Assembly: GCF_002050515.1 (NCBI RefSeq)
Contig: NZ_LTAY01000059.1
Span: 62,001 to 126,000 of the forward strand
Length of the DNA stretch: 64,000 bases
DNA from: Clostridium thermobutyricum DSM 4928
Lineage (GTDB): Bacteria > Bacillota > Clostridia > Clostridiales > Clostridiaceae
Reading direction: 5' to 3'
The translations under genes and the position numbers were made by a program. Positions 36,480 to 45,384 of this stretch are shown here, piece by piece. The first letter of the stretch is position 1. Every line of letters begins with the position of its first letter. The notes under the pieces are model-generated. The model was not told the DNA's origin, did no database searches, and worked only from the letters and a program-made list of their open reading frames with translations.

Positions 36480-37196
36480 ATGAAGATAGATGTGATAATA
36501 ACACCAGAATATATAGATAGAGAATATATAAAGGGAAAAAATATTGTTGTAATAGATATGTTAAGAGCTACAACAGTAATGGTAACAGCTATAGGAAATG
36601 GGTGTAAAGAAGTAATACCATTCTTAACTGTAGAAGAAGTGTTAGAAAAAGCAAAAGAGATAGGTAGAGAAAATTGTATTTTAGGTGGAGAGCGTAATGC
36701 TGAAAAAATAGAGGGATTTGATTTAAGTAATTCACCCCTTGAATATACTAAAGAAGTAGTTGAAGGAAAAACTATTTTAATTACAACAAGTAATGGAACA
36801 AAAGCTTTAACAAAATCTTTAGGAGCAAAAAGAATATTTGTTGGATGTGTATTAAATGGGAAATCTGTTGCAGAAAAATTAGCTAAAATAAATGAAGATA
36901 TAATAATATTAAACTCTGGTACTAATGGTGAATTTACTATGGATGATTTCATATGCACAGGATATATAATAGATGAGATAAGTAAGATAACAAATAAAAT
37001 AGAACTTACTGATATAAGTAAGACTGCGCAATACATTTATGAGCAAAATAAAGATTTAGAAAGTTTTATTTCTAAAGCAAAGCATTATGGAAGAATGAAA
37101 GAATTAGATTTAATGCCTGATGTTGAATATGCAATGAAAAAAGGGTTTACAAATTTAGTGCCAGAATATAAAGATAATCATATAATTGTAGAATAA
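36480..37196 (+). CDS. 2-phosphosulfolactate phosphatase (ComB) family protein
   Basis: 238 aa. ComB hydrolyses 2-phosphosulfolactate to sulfolactate in archaeal coenzyme M synthesis. Family motifs seen: VVIDMLRATTVMVTAIGNG (residues 22-40), LGGERNAEKIEGFDLSNSP, TTSNGTKAL and ILNSGTNGEFTMDDFICTG. The start ATG has AAGGAG about 10 bases upstream. No ComA, ComC or other sulfonate genes are nearby, and clostridia do not make coenzyme M, so the substrate in this organism is uncertain. Confidence 0.88.
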   Translation: MKIDVIITPEYIDREYIKGKNIVVIDMLRATTVMVTAIGNGCKEVIPFLTVEEVLEKAKEIGRENCILGGERNAEKIEGFDLSNSPLEYTKEVVEGKTILITTSNGTKALTKSLGAKRIFVGCVLNGKSVAEKLAKINEDIIILNSGTNGEFTMDDFICTGYIIDEISKITNKIELTDISKTAQYIYEQNKDLESFISKAKHYGRMKELDLMPDVEYAMKKGFTNLVPEYKDNHIIVE

Positions 37197-37239
37197 AAAA
37201 ATAAATGGATGTAATATCAAAATTACATCCATTTATTTT
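37197..37239. terminator. Bidirectional terminator between comB-like and rubrerythrin genes
   Basis: AAAATAAATGGATGTAAT (37197-37214) pairs perfectly with ATTACATCCATTTATTTT (37222-37239). Confidence 0.85.
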
Positions 37240-37830
37240 TTAATAAGTTTCTTTAAATACTTCAAAGAATTTTTGTGGGTGTTTACAAGAAGGACAAGCT
37301 TTAGGAGCTTCAGGACCTTCATATATAAATCCACAGATACCACATTTCCAAAGAGTTTCTTTATCATCTTTTTTAAATACAGTACCATTTTTTATATTAT
37401 CGGCAAGTTTTCTAAACCTATTTTCATGAGCAACTTCGGCTTTGGCAATCATTCTAAAGCAAGTAGCTATTTCAGGAAAGCCTTCTTCATCTGCTATATC
37501 TGCAAAAACTGGATAAAGATTTGAGTTTTCATTATGTTCTCCATCAGCAGCAAAACGTAAGTTTATTTCTGTAGTTTCTGGTATTTCTACAGGATAGTCA
37601 GCTTCTACTTTTAGTTGTGCTCCTTGAAAATCTTTTTCAAGAAACTTGTAAAATCTTTTTGCGTGTGCAGCTTCATTATCAGCAGTTTCTAAAAAAATTT
37701 CTTCAATTTGAGGATAATTTTCTTTATTAGCCTTACTAGCAAAATAAGTATATCTATTTCTAGCTTGAGCTTCACCAGCAAATGCTTTCATTAAATTTTC
37801 AGCAGTTCTAGTATTTTTTAATGATTTCAT
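37240..37830 (-). CDS. Rubrerythrin
   Basis: 196 aa peroxide-reducing non-heme iron protein that protects anaerobes from oxidative stress; cytoplasmic. The N-terminal ferritin-like four-helix domain carries the diiron ligands (FAGEAQARNRY, ETADNEAAHAKRF, AKAEVAHENRF). The C-terminal rubredoxin domain (from about residue 160) has CGICG and CPSCK pairs binding one iron. The minus-strand ATG is preceded by TAGGAGGTATATT. It is monocistronic, and no PerR box was convincingly recognised upstream. Confidence 0.95.
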   Translation of the reverse strand: MKSLKNTRTAENLMKAFAGEAQARNRYTYFASKANKENYPQIEEIFLETADNEAAHAKRFYKFLEKDFQGAQLKVEADYPVEIPETTEINLRFAADGEHNENSNLYPVFADIADEEGFPEIATCFRMIAKAEVAHENRFRKLADNIKNGTVFKKDDKETLWKCGICGFIYEGPEAPKACPSCKHPQKFFEVFKETY

Positions 37831-37930
37831 AATATACCTCCTAAATAAGTTATCATGAAATAGTATTTACTAAAACTATATAAATTATTTAAATCTAACT
37901 TTGGAATTTAATACCTCTATAAATTTTATA

Positions 37931-39109
37931 TTAAACTACTTGGAAAACGAAGAATTTTAAGTAATAAGATTCATCAGAATTCCATAAAATTGGGTGGTCA
38001 CAAGATTGAGTTCTAAATTCAATTTGTCTAAGACTTCTATGTGCATCATGTGCAGCTTCAGCTATAGTTTTTCTTAAAAGATCTTCAGCCATATAATGAG
38101 AACATGAACATGTTACAAAATATCCACCCTCTTTAACCATTTTTATTCCTCTAAGATTTATTTCTTTATAACCTCTCTTAGCTCCATTTATTGTTCCTCT
38201 TGATTTTGTAAAAGCAGGAGGATCAAGTATAACAACATCAAATTTTCTGCCTTCTCTTGACCAATCAGCAAGTACATCAAAAGCATTATGGCATTCAAAC
38301 TTAACAGTATCTTGAAGATTATTTAGTTCAGCATTTCTAGTTGCACAATCAACTGCATGTTGTGATACATCTATTCCAAGAACAGATTTTGCTCCTGCAA
38401 TACCAGCATTAAGTGCAAATGAACCAGTATGAGTAAAGCAATCTAAAACTTCTTTATCTTTACAAATTCTGTGGATTGCAGCTCTGTTTTCTTTTTGGTC
38501 TAAGAAGAATCCTGTTTTTTGACCATTTTCTAAATCAACTATATATTTAACACCATTTTCTATTATTTGAACATTTGTATCAAATTCTTCTGTTAAAAAT
38601 CCTTTAGTTTGCTCTAAACCTTCTATTTCACGAGTTTTAATATCACTTCTTTCATAAACTCCTTTAGCTCCAAAGTCTTCTACAAGAACTTGAACAATTA
38701 TATCTCTAAATTGATCCATTCCTAAAGTTGATATTTGAATAACATAATAGTCTTCAAATTTATCAACTGTTAATCCAGGTAAAAAGTCAGCTTCTCCAAA
38801 TATTAATCTGCAAGAAGAAGTATCTATAACAGTTTTTCTATATTCCCATGCTGCCTTAAATTTTCTTCTAAAGAATTCTTTATCTATTTCTTCATTTATA
38901 TCTCTAGTCATAATTCTTATTGCTATTTTACTAGCATCATTTATGTACCCTTTACCTATAAAGTAATGTTTATGATTATAAACTTCAACTATATCTCCGT
39001 TTTTATATTCTCCTTCGTATTCTTTAATTTCATCTGTATAAATCCAAGGTCTTCCTTGTTCTGCTTTAGCTTTTTTACTTAATTTTTCAAGATAGAATTT
39101 ACTAGCCAT
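37931..39109 (-). CDS. 23S rRNA cytosine-C5 methyltransferase, RlmI-like
   Basis: 392 aa. An N-terminal PUA domain (GRPWIYTDEIKEYEGEYKNG, VEVYNHKHYFIGKGYIND) is followed by a Rossmann methyltransferase domain with motif I DCFTHTGSFALNAGIAGAK, motif IV VILDPPAFTKS and the catalytic-loop region FVTCSCSHYM. E. coli RlmI methylates 23S C1962; that site is assumed here. Start set at ATG 39109 because GAAGGGAG lies 8 bases upstream of it; the in-frame TTG at 39127 precedes that site. Confidence 0.88.
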   Translation of the reverse strand: MASKFYLEKLSKKAKAEQGRPWIYTDEIKEYEGEYKNGDIVEVYNHKHYFIGKGYINDASKIAIRIMTRDINEEIDKEFFRRKFKAAWEYRKTVIDTSSCRLIFGEADFLPGLTVDKFEDYYVIQISTLGMDQFRDIIVQVLVEDFGAKGVYERSDIKTREIEGLEQTKGFLTEEFDTNVQIIENGVKYIVDLENGQKTGFFLDQKENRAAIHRICKDKEVLDCFTHTGSFALNAGIAGAKSVLGIDVSQHAVDCATRNAELNNLQDTVKFECHNAFDVLADWSREGRKFDVVILDPPAFTKSRGTINGAKRGYKEINLRGIKMVKEGGYFVTCSCSHYMAEDLLRKTIAEAAHDAHRSLRQIEFRTQSCDHPILWNSDESYYLKFFVFQVV

Positions 39110-39273
39110 CAAATTAGCTCCCTTCAAAATAATTCTTTTACGATTATAACATAAAGTTATAAATTAAAAATCCATAGACAAGGTAAAAAATTAAAATTTA
39201 AGACTAGAATAAGATTTGACATAAGATATATAATGTATTTACAAAGAGAATAAATAACATGGAGGATAAAAGG

Positions 39274-40506
39274 ATGAAAAGTTTATTTTTGACAGAAGAG
39301 GCTAATAGATGTTTATTATGCAAAAAGCCAAGATGTAAAGAAGCATGTCCTATAAATACATCAATTCCTGAAGTAATAAGCTTATATAGAGAAGATAAGT
39401 TTGAGGAAGCAGGAAAAATGCTATTTGAAAATAACCCATTATCAGCAGTATGTGCAATAGTTTGCCCTCATGAGGAACAATGTGCTGGAAGTTGTATAAG
39501 AGGTATAAAAGGAGAACCAATACATTTCTATGAAATAGAAGAAGAAGTGTCAGGAAAATATTTAGAAACTTTAAATTTAAAAAAAGGACAAGGTAATAGA
39601 GATAGAATTGCTATAGTAGGTGGAGGCCCAGCTGGAATAACAATAGCATTTATTCTTGCACAAAAAGGATTTAAAGTTACTATATTTGAAGCTCATGAAA
39701 AAATAGGTGGGGTTTTAAGATATGGTATACCGGAATATAGATTACCAAATTCAATGATTGATAGTATTTCAAATAAATTAGTTCAATTAGGAGTACAAAT
39801 AAGACCTAACATAATGATAGGACCAGTTATAACGCTTGATAGACTTATAGAAGATGCATATAAAGCTGTTTTTATTGGAACTGGAGTGTGGAATGCTAAG
39901 AAATTAAATATAAAAGGTGAAACATTAGGAAATGTTCATTATGCGATAGATTATTTAAAAGCACCAGAAGTTTATAATTTAGGAAAAACAGTTTGTGTTA
40001 TAGGAGCAGGAAATGTTGCTATGGATGCAGCTAGAGTTGCTAAGAGAAGTGGAGCAGAGCATGTTTATGTTGTTTATAGAAAAGGCTTTGAACAAATGAC
40101 AGCAACTAATAAAGAAATTGAAGAAGCAAAAGAAGATGGTGTAGAATTTGATTTATTTAAAGCACCTATAGAAATCCTTGAAGATGGAATAAAAGTTGTA
40201 AAAACAGAAAATATCGAAGTAGATGGAAAGATACAAACTAAAATGTTAGATGAAGAATCTTTCATAAAATGTGATACTACCATAATAGCTATAAGCCAAG
40301 AGCCAAGAAATACAATAGCTTCAAGAGATAAAGAGTTAGAGACAAATAAATGGGGTCTTGTAGTAACTGATGAAGAAGGAAGAACAACTAAAAAAGGTGT
40401 TTTTGCTTCAGGAGATGTTGTTACAGGAGCTAAGACTGTAGTACATGCAGTAAATCATGCAAAAACTGTTGCTAATGCAATAGAAAAATATTGTGAAGAA
40501 AATTAA
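39274..40506 (+). CDS. GltD-like NAD(P)-dependent oxidoreductase (orphan small subunit type)
   Basis: 410 aa. The N-terminal ferredoxin-like part has CLLCKKPRCKEACP and CAIVCPHEEQCAGSC for [4Fe-4S] clusters. FAD binding follows at AIVGGGPAGITIAFILAQKG and a second Rossmann site for NAD(P) at VCVIGAGNVAMDAARVAKRSG; GVFASGDVVTGAKTVVHAV is the C-terminal FAD motif. This is the fold of glutamate synthase beta subunits and related NfnB or dihydropyrimidine dehydrogenase proteins. No gltB-like gene is adjacent, so the electron partner is unknown. Start ATG 39274 is placed by GGAGG at 39261. Confidence 0.85.
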   Translation: MKSLFLTEEANRCLLCKKPRCKEACPINTSIPEVISLYREDKFEEAGKMLFENNPLSAVCAIVCPHEEQCAGSCIRGIKGEPIHFYEIEEEVSGKYLETLNLKKGQGNRDRIAIVGGGPAGITIAFILAQKGFKVTIFEAHEKIGGVLRYGIPEYRLPNSMIDSISNKLVQLGVQIRPNIMIGPVITLDRLIEDAYKAVFIGTGVWNAKKLNIKGETLGNVHYAIDYLKAPEVYNLGKTVCVIGAGNVAMDAARVAKRSGAEHVYVVYRKGFEQMTATNKEIEEAKEDGVEFDLFKAPIEILEDGIKVVKTENIEVDGKIQTKMLDEESFIKCDTTIIAISQEPRNTIASRDKELETNKWGLVVTDEEGRTTKKGVFASGDVVTGAKTVVHAVNHAKTVANAIEKYCEEN

Positions 40507-40560
40507 TAAGTTAAAAAAGAGATATATATTTTCAAATATATGTACTTTAATTCGTAGATA

Positions 40561-40597
40561 AAAAGGTTTTTCTCAATTTTGAGGAAAAACCTTTTTT
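40561..40597 (+). terminator. Terminator of the GltD-like gene
   Basis: AAAAGGTTTTTCTCAA (40561-40576) pairs with TTGAGGAAAAACCTTTT (40579-40595), followed by further T residues. Confidence 0.85.
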
Positions 40598-40755
40598 AAT
40601 TATATTTTTTTATTTATTATAAAAATTATACTCAAATTATTTTAAATTGGTATATAATAACAATAAATATATAATAGAAAAATTAATTTGAAGAATATGT
40701 TGCGTTATTATAAAAACAGCTAACTTAGTTTAAAAATTACTTTATGGGGGATAAA

Positions 40756-41172
40756 ATGAAATGTATTTGGTGTGGTAAAAGGCTAGATAATGATGAGATA
40801 GAAAAAAACATTTATTATAGAGAGCTTGATATGGATGAAAGTTTTCATTTTTGTTGTGAAAATTGTAAAAAGGATTTCATTAGATATTTAAATGATGTAG
40901 AAAAAAATAAGAATAAGTTTTTGGTAGGATTATTTGGATTAGTTTTTATTTATGTTGTATTAAATATCGTTGTATCAATATTAAAATTTGAAATTTTATC
41001 TAAAGGTATATTAATAGCTTTTGGATGTTTATTTGGAATATTACTTATAAGATTTCCATATGGAATTCCAGAAACTAATAAATGGATTGGAATAAAAAAT
41101 ACTATAAAAGTGATTAGAGTAATGGCTATTTTTATAATTTCAGCAAGTATTATATTTGGATTAATCATGTAA
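40756..41172 (+). CDS. Small membrane protein with N-terminal zinc-ribbon-like motif
   Basis: 138 aa, not recognised as a named family. The N-terminus has MKCIWCGKRL and, 30 residues later, FHFCCENCKKDF, which together could bind one zinc ion. Three hydrophobic spans follow (about residues 58-77, 83-102 and 117-137). ATG 40756 is preferred to ATG 40744 because GGGGGA (40746-40751) is the ribosome binding site. It is monocistronic with a terminator after it. The cytosolic zinc finger plus membrane anchor is seen in several uncharacterised Firmicute proteins. Confidence 0.7.
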   Translation: MKCIWCGKRLDNDEIEKNIYYRELDMDESFHFCCENCKKDFIRYLNDVEKNKNKFLVGLFGLVFIYVVLNIVVSILKFEILSKGILIAFGCLFGILLIRFPYGIPETNKWIGIKNTIKVIRVMAIFIISASIIFGLIM

Positions 41173-41195
41173 TTGAGTAGTTTTAAAAATAATAA

Positions 41196-41229
41196 AAAGC
41201 CCGAACTTAAAAAGTTCGGGTTTATTTTT
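41196..41229. terminator. Bidirectional terminator
   Basis: CCCGAACTT (41200-41208) pairs perfectly with AAGTTCGGG (41212-41220); A-rich before, T-rich after. It separates the small membrane protein gene from the converging BFD-like gene. Confidence 0.85.
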
Positions 41230-41458
41230 ATTTAAAATCACCATTTTCCTTGTATTCATCAATTAAAGCATGTATTTTATATACACATCTAGCACCACCA
41301 CAGCATCCTGTTGCAGCACCAGTGGCTTTTTTTACTTCATCTAATGATAAAGCACCGTTTCTTATTGCTTCTTTAACTTTGGCTCTAGAAACTACTTTAC
41401 ATACGCATGTTTTAGTTAATTTATCTAAGACTTCTTTTTGTATATTATTATTTTCCAA
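41228..41458 (-). CDS. BFD-like [2Fe-2S]-binding domain protein
   Basis: 76 aa. The cysteine pattern CVCKVVSRAKVKEAI ... ATGCCGGARCVYKI is that of the bacterioferritin-associated ferredoxin (Fer2_BFD) domain, which binds a [2Fe-2S] cluster through C-x-C and a second close cysteine group; the residues between form the short helices of that fold. It stands alone here, not fused to a larger enzyme. The minus-strand ATG has AAGGAGGA upstream. It is possibly an electron carrier or iron-release partner; no bacterioferritin gene is adjacent. Confidence 0.85.
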   Translation of the reverse strand: MENNNIQKEVLDKLTKTCVCKVVSRAKVKEAIRNGALSLDEVKKATGAATGCCGGARCVYKIHALIDEYKENGDFK

Positions 41459-41643
41459 GACACAAATCCTCCTTAATGTAAAATATTTATATCTAATGTT
41501 TAAAAATCTATTTGATACTTTAATTAAATCATTTTAAAAAATAAAAATCAATACTAATTAATAATTTCTATTAGTTAAAATAATAAAGTGTTGTAATTGA
41601 AGTAAATTTATAAAAATATTAAATTAAATAATATTATAGTCAA

Positions 41644-41672
41644 TTGACTTTTATATATGCGTAATATATAAT
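41644..41672 (+). promoter_or_regulatory. Promoter of ileS
   Basis: TTGACT (41644-41649) and TATAAT (41667-41672) with a 17-base spacer, immediately upstream of the T-box leader. Confidence 0.8.
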
Positions 41673-41689
41673 ATTTTTTAAAAAGACAA

Positions 41690-41975
41690 TGATTAGGAAA
41701 AGTAGTTGTTTACTGTATTTTAAGAGAGTGCTTGTCTGGTGTAAAAGTATAATACATTTCAATGAAAATCACCTAGGAGTTGGTGGCTGAAAGGAAAATT
41801 CTTATTAAGCTTACACGTAATCTCGCGTTAAGAGATAGGATATGATAGTATCTGAATTTAAATCAATATATGTTTTCAGGAAAAAACTGAATTTAAGTGT
41901 ATTGATATTTCACCATGGGTGGTTTAGCGAGTATATTTTCTCGTCCTGTTTAGTAGGGCGGGTTTTTTTATTTTA
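41690..41975 (+). promoter_or_regulatory. T-box leader of ileS
   Basis: Stem I shows an AGAGAG stretch, and a specifier loop bounded by GGTG and CACC in which ATC (41768-41770), an isoleucine codon, sits just before the closing stem. The T-box sequence GGGTGGTTTAGCG (41917-41929) contains the UGGU that pairs with the uncharged tRNA 3' end (discriminator A). It departs from the usual GGTGGNACCGCG. A terminator hairpin with T run ends near 41970. Uncharged tRNA-Ile should promote read-through. With the promoter, this accounts for most of the gene-free 41459-42022; the rest (41459-41640) shows nothing but AT-rich DNA. Confidence 0.9.
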
Positions 41976-42022
41976 TAGAAAAATTTTAAAATATAAATTT
42001 TAATTATGGAAGGAGTTTTGAC

Positions 42023-45000
42023 ATGTATAAAAAAGTAGAACTTACAAATGGTTTTGTAGGTATGGAAAAAGAAATCATGGAGAACGTTTGGAAAGCAAGA
42101 AACGTTATTCAAAAAAGCTTTGACATGAATCAAGATGGAGAATATTTTACATTTTATGATGGACCTCCAACAGCAAATGGAAAACCTCACGTAGGACATA
42201 TTCTTACAAGAGTTATGAAGGATATTATCCCAAGATATAAAGTTATGAAGGGATATAAAGTTATAAGAAAAGCAGGTTGGGATACTCATGGTCTTCCAGT
42301 TGAACTTGAAATTGAAAAAAAACTTGGAATTTCAGGAAAAGAACAAATTGAAGAGTATGGTGTTGAAAAATTCGTACATGAATGTAAAGATAGTGTTTTC
42401 ACATATGTTAACATGTGGGAAAAAATGACCAATCAAATTGGTTATTGGGTTGATATGGATAATCCTTATGTAACTTATCATAATCCATACATAGAATCAG
42501 TATGGTGGGCTTTAAAACAAATGTGGGATAAAGATTTATTATACAAAGGTCATAAAGTTATGCCTTATTGCCCAAGATGTGGAACTGCTCTTTCATCACA
42601 CGAAGTATCACAAGGATATAAAGATGTAAAAGATTTAACTGCAATTGCTAAATTCAAAGTTGTAGGAGAAGAAAATAAATATTTCTTAGCTTGGACAACA
42701 ACTCCTTGGACATTACCTTCAAACGTAGCTTTATGTGTAAATCAAGCTTATACTTATTGTGAAGCTAAGCTTGAAGATGAAACTTATATTTTAGCTAAAG
42801 ACTTAGTTGAAAAAGTATTAGGAGAAGAAGCTGAAATAATTAAAGAATTTAAAGGTTCAGAAATCTTAGGAATGAAATATGAGCAATTATTACAATTTCA
42901 TAAGCCAGAAGGAAAAGCTTTTGAAGTTATTCATGGTGATTATGTAACATTATCAGATGGTACTGGTATAGTTCATATAGCTCCAGCTTATGGGGAAGAT
43001 GATAGCTTTGTTGCTAAGAAAAATGGAATGGCATTTATAAACTTAGTTGATACAGAAGGAAACTTTACAGAAGAAGTTACTCCTTGGGCTGGTAAGTTTG
43101 TTAAAAAATGTGATCAACAAATTTGTGATTATTTAAAAGAACATAATAAGTTATTTAAAGCAGAAAAACACACTCACTCATATCCACATTGTTGGAGATG
43201 TAATACACCACTTCTTTATTATCCAAAAGATAGCTGGTTTGTTGCAATGACAACTTTAAGAGATAAATTATTAGCTAACAATGATAAAATAAATTGGTTA
43301 CCAGATAACATTAAATCAGGAAGATTCGGAAAATTCCTTGAAAATGTTATTGATTGGGGTATCTCAAGAGATAGATATTGGGGAACTCCACTTCCAATTT
43401 GGGAATGTGAATGCGGACATAGAGAATGTATTGGAAGCATTGAAGAGTTAAAACAAAAAGGAATAAATGTACCAGAAGATATTGAACTTCATAAGCCATT
43501 TATAGATAAAGTACATTTACATTGTGAAAAATGTGGAAAGGAAATGAAGAGAACTCATGAAGTTATTGACTGTTGGTTCGATTCAGGATCAATGCCATTT
43601 GCACAACTTCACTATCCATTTGAAAATAAAGAATTATTTGATAAAAACTATCCAGCACAATTTATTTCAGAAGCTGTTGACCAAACTAGAGGATGGTTCT
43701 ATACTTTACTTGCGATTTCAACTGCAATATTTGATAGAAATCCATTTGAAAATTGTATAGTTTTAGGTCATGTTCTTGATAAAAAAGGCTTAAAAATGAG
43801 TAAATCAAAAGGTAATGTTGTAGATCCATTTGAAGTATTAGATAGCCAAGGAGCTGATGCTACAAGATGGCATTTCTATACTGCAAGTGCACCATGGTTA
43901 CCAACTAGATTCTCAATAGATGATGTTGCAGAAGCAGGAAGAAAGTTCTTAGGAACTTTATGGAATGTATATTCATTCTATGTTTTATATGCAGATTTAG
44001 ATAAATTCAATCCTAATAAATATGCAGATTTCGTATCAGAAAATGTAATGGATAAATGGATATTATCAAAATTAAATACATTAATTAAAACTGTGGAAGA
44101 AGGTCTTGATAATTACTCAATTACAAATTCAGCATTAGCTATCGAAGAGTTTACTGATGAATTATCAAATTGGTATGTAAGAAGAAATAGATCAAGATTC
44201 TGGTCAGCTGAATTAACAGATGATAAGATAGGAGCTTATGTAACTTTAAATAAAGTTCTTGTAACTTTATCTAAGATCGCAGCACCATTTGTTCCTTTCA
44301 TAACAGAAGAAATTTATCAAAACTTAGTAGTTAATATGGATGAAAATGCTATAGAAAGTATTCACTTATGTCCATGGCCACAAGCTAATGAAGAAGAAAT
44401 AGATAAAGATTTAGAAAAGCAAATGGATTTAGCTTACACTATTGTTAAACTTGGAAGAAGTGCTAGAAATGGAGCTAATGTTAAGAATAGACAGCCACTT
44501 TCAAAAATCTTAGTATCAACATCTTCATTACCTGAATATTATGGAGATATTATAGCTAATGAGTTAAATATTAAAGAAATTGAATTTGGATCAGACTTAT
44601 CTAAATATGTTAACTTTGAAATTAAACCAAATTTACCTGTGCTTGGAAGAGCTTATGGTAAGTTAATACCAGGAATAAGAAAAGAAATCGCAGCTAGAAA
44701 TCAAATGGATTTAGCTCAAAAAATTCAAAGAGGCGAAGTTGAAATTATAAATGTTGATGGAACTGAAATTGAATTAAATGCTCAAAGTTTACTTGTTACA
44801 ATGCAAGGCCTTGAAGGATTTGCATTTGCTGGTGAAGGAGATACAGGAGTAGTTCTTGATACTCATATAACTGATGAGTTAAAAGAAGAAGGTCATGTAA
44901 GAGAAATGATTTCAAAAATCCAAAATATGAGAAAAGAAAAAGGATTTGAAGTTGCTGATAACATAGAATTATTTGTTGCTGACAATGATATGTTAATCGA

Positions 45001-45136
45001 AGTTATTAAGAAATTCCAAGATACAATTAAGAAAGAAACTTTAACTAAAGAAATATTCTACAATACTGATTCAGATTATACTGAAGTAACAATTAACGGT
45101 GAAAAGTTAAACATGAATGTTAAAGTAGTAAAATAA
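42023..45136 (+). CDS. ileS: Isoleucyl-tRNA synthetase, long (IleRS2-like) form
   Basis: 1037 aa. Class I motifs: HIGH form in [17 protein letters not shown] (about residues 46-60), KMSKS in [15 protein letters not shown] (about 590), and editing-domain [11 protein letters not shown]. Paired cysteine motifs [18 protein letters not shown] and CEKCG are visible in the catalytic half. Length and the sequence [19 protein letters not shown] place it nearer the eukaryote-like IleRS2 branch, which in known bacteria resists mupirocin, than the roughly 920-residue IleRS1. AAGGAGTTTTGAC precedes the ATG. Controlled by the upstream T-box. Confidence 0.93.
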   Translation: MYKKVELTNGFVGMEKEIMENVWKARNVIQKSFDMNQDGEYFTFYDGPPTANGKPHVGHILTRVMKDIIPRYKVMKGYKVIRKAGWDTHGLPVELEIEKKLGISGKEQIEEYGVEKFVHECKDSVFTYVNMWEKMTNQIGYWVDMDNPYVTYHNPYIESVWWALKQMWDKDLLYKGHKVMPYCPRCGTALSSHEVSQGYKDVKDLTAIAKFKVVGEENKYFLAWTTTPWTLPSNVALCVNQAYTYCEAKLEDETYILAKDLVEKVLGEEAEIIKEFKGSEILGMKYEQLLQFHKPEGKAFEVIHGDYVTLSDGTGIVHIAPAYGEDDSFVAKKNGMAFINLVDTEGNFTEEVTPWAGKFVKKCDQQICDYLKEHNKLFKAEKHTHSYPHCWRCNTPLLYYPKDSWFVAMTTLRDKLLANNDKINWLPDNIKSGRFGKFLENVIDWGISRDRYWGTPLPIWECECGHRECIGSIEELKQKGINVPEDIELHKPFIDKVHLHCEKCGKEMKRTHEVIDCWFDSGSMPFAQLHYPFENKELFDKNYPAQFISEAVDQTRGWFYTLLAISTAIFDRNPFENCIVLGHVLDKKGLKMSKSKGNVVDPFEVLDSQGADATRWHFYTASAPWLPTRFSIDDVAEAGRKFLGTLWNVYSFYVLYADLDKFNPNKYADFVSENVMDKWILSKLNTLIKTVEEGLDNYSITNSALAIEEFTDELSNWYVRRNRSRFWSAELTDDKIGAYVTLNKVLVTLSKIAAPFVPFITEEIYQNLVVNMDENAIESIHLCPWPQANEEEIDKDLEKQMDLAYTIVKLGRSARNGANVKNRQPLSKILVSTSSLPEYYGDIIANELNIKEIEFGSDLSKYVNFEIKPNLPVLGRAYGKLIPGIRKEIAARNQMDLAQKIQRGEVEIINVDGTEIELNAQSLLVTMQGLEGFAFAGEGDTGVVLDTHITDELKEEGHVREMISKIQNMRKEKGFEVADNIELFVADNDMLIEVIKKFQDTIKKETLTKEIFYNTDSDYTEVTINGEKLNMNVKVVK

Positions 45137-45140
45137 ATTT

Positions 45141-45178
45141 AATTTAGAGGTCTTAAAATTTAAGACCTCTAAATTTTT
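45141..45178 (+). terminator. Terminator of ileS
   Basis: AATTTAGAGGTCTTAAA (45141-45157) pairs perfectly with TTTAAGACCTCTAAATT (45159-45175), followed by TTT. Confidence 0.8.
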
Positions 45179-45320
45179 GGATAAAACACTTTGATTTACA
45201 AAAATTTCAATATATAATATAAATTAAGAGATGATTTGATAGAAAATAAGAAAGAATATTAAAATAAATGTATTGTTGTGTGTAAAAAATGTAAAAAGTG
45301 TAAACAATGAAAGTAAAAAC

Positions 45321-45349
45321 TTGCATTAAATTTTAAAGGTGAGTATAAT
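45321..45349 (+). promoter_or_regulatory. Promoter of ccpA-like gene
   Basis: TTGCAT (45321-45326) and TATAAT (45344-45349), spacer 17 bases. TGTAAACAATGAAAGTAAA just upstream is only loosely cre-like, so autoregulation is not claimed. Confidence 0.7.
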
Positions 45350-45384
45350 AAATAAATTAATAAGGTCGTAGGAGGTAAATAGAT

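Noticed and set aside
36398-37036. Minus-strand ORF of 212 codons opposite the comB-like gene
   Set aside because: Long but antisense to a gene with conserved ComB motifs; its hydrophobic, Ser/Phe/Ile-rich translation is the usual shadow of AT-rich coding DNA.
45290-45320. cre-like sequence upstream of ccpA
   Set aside because: The match to the cre consensus is loose and not palindromic enough to claim.
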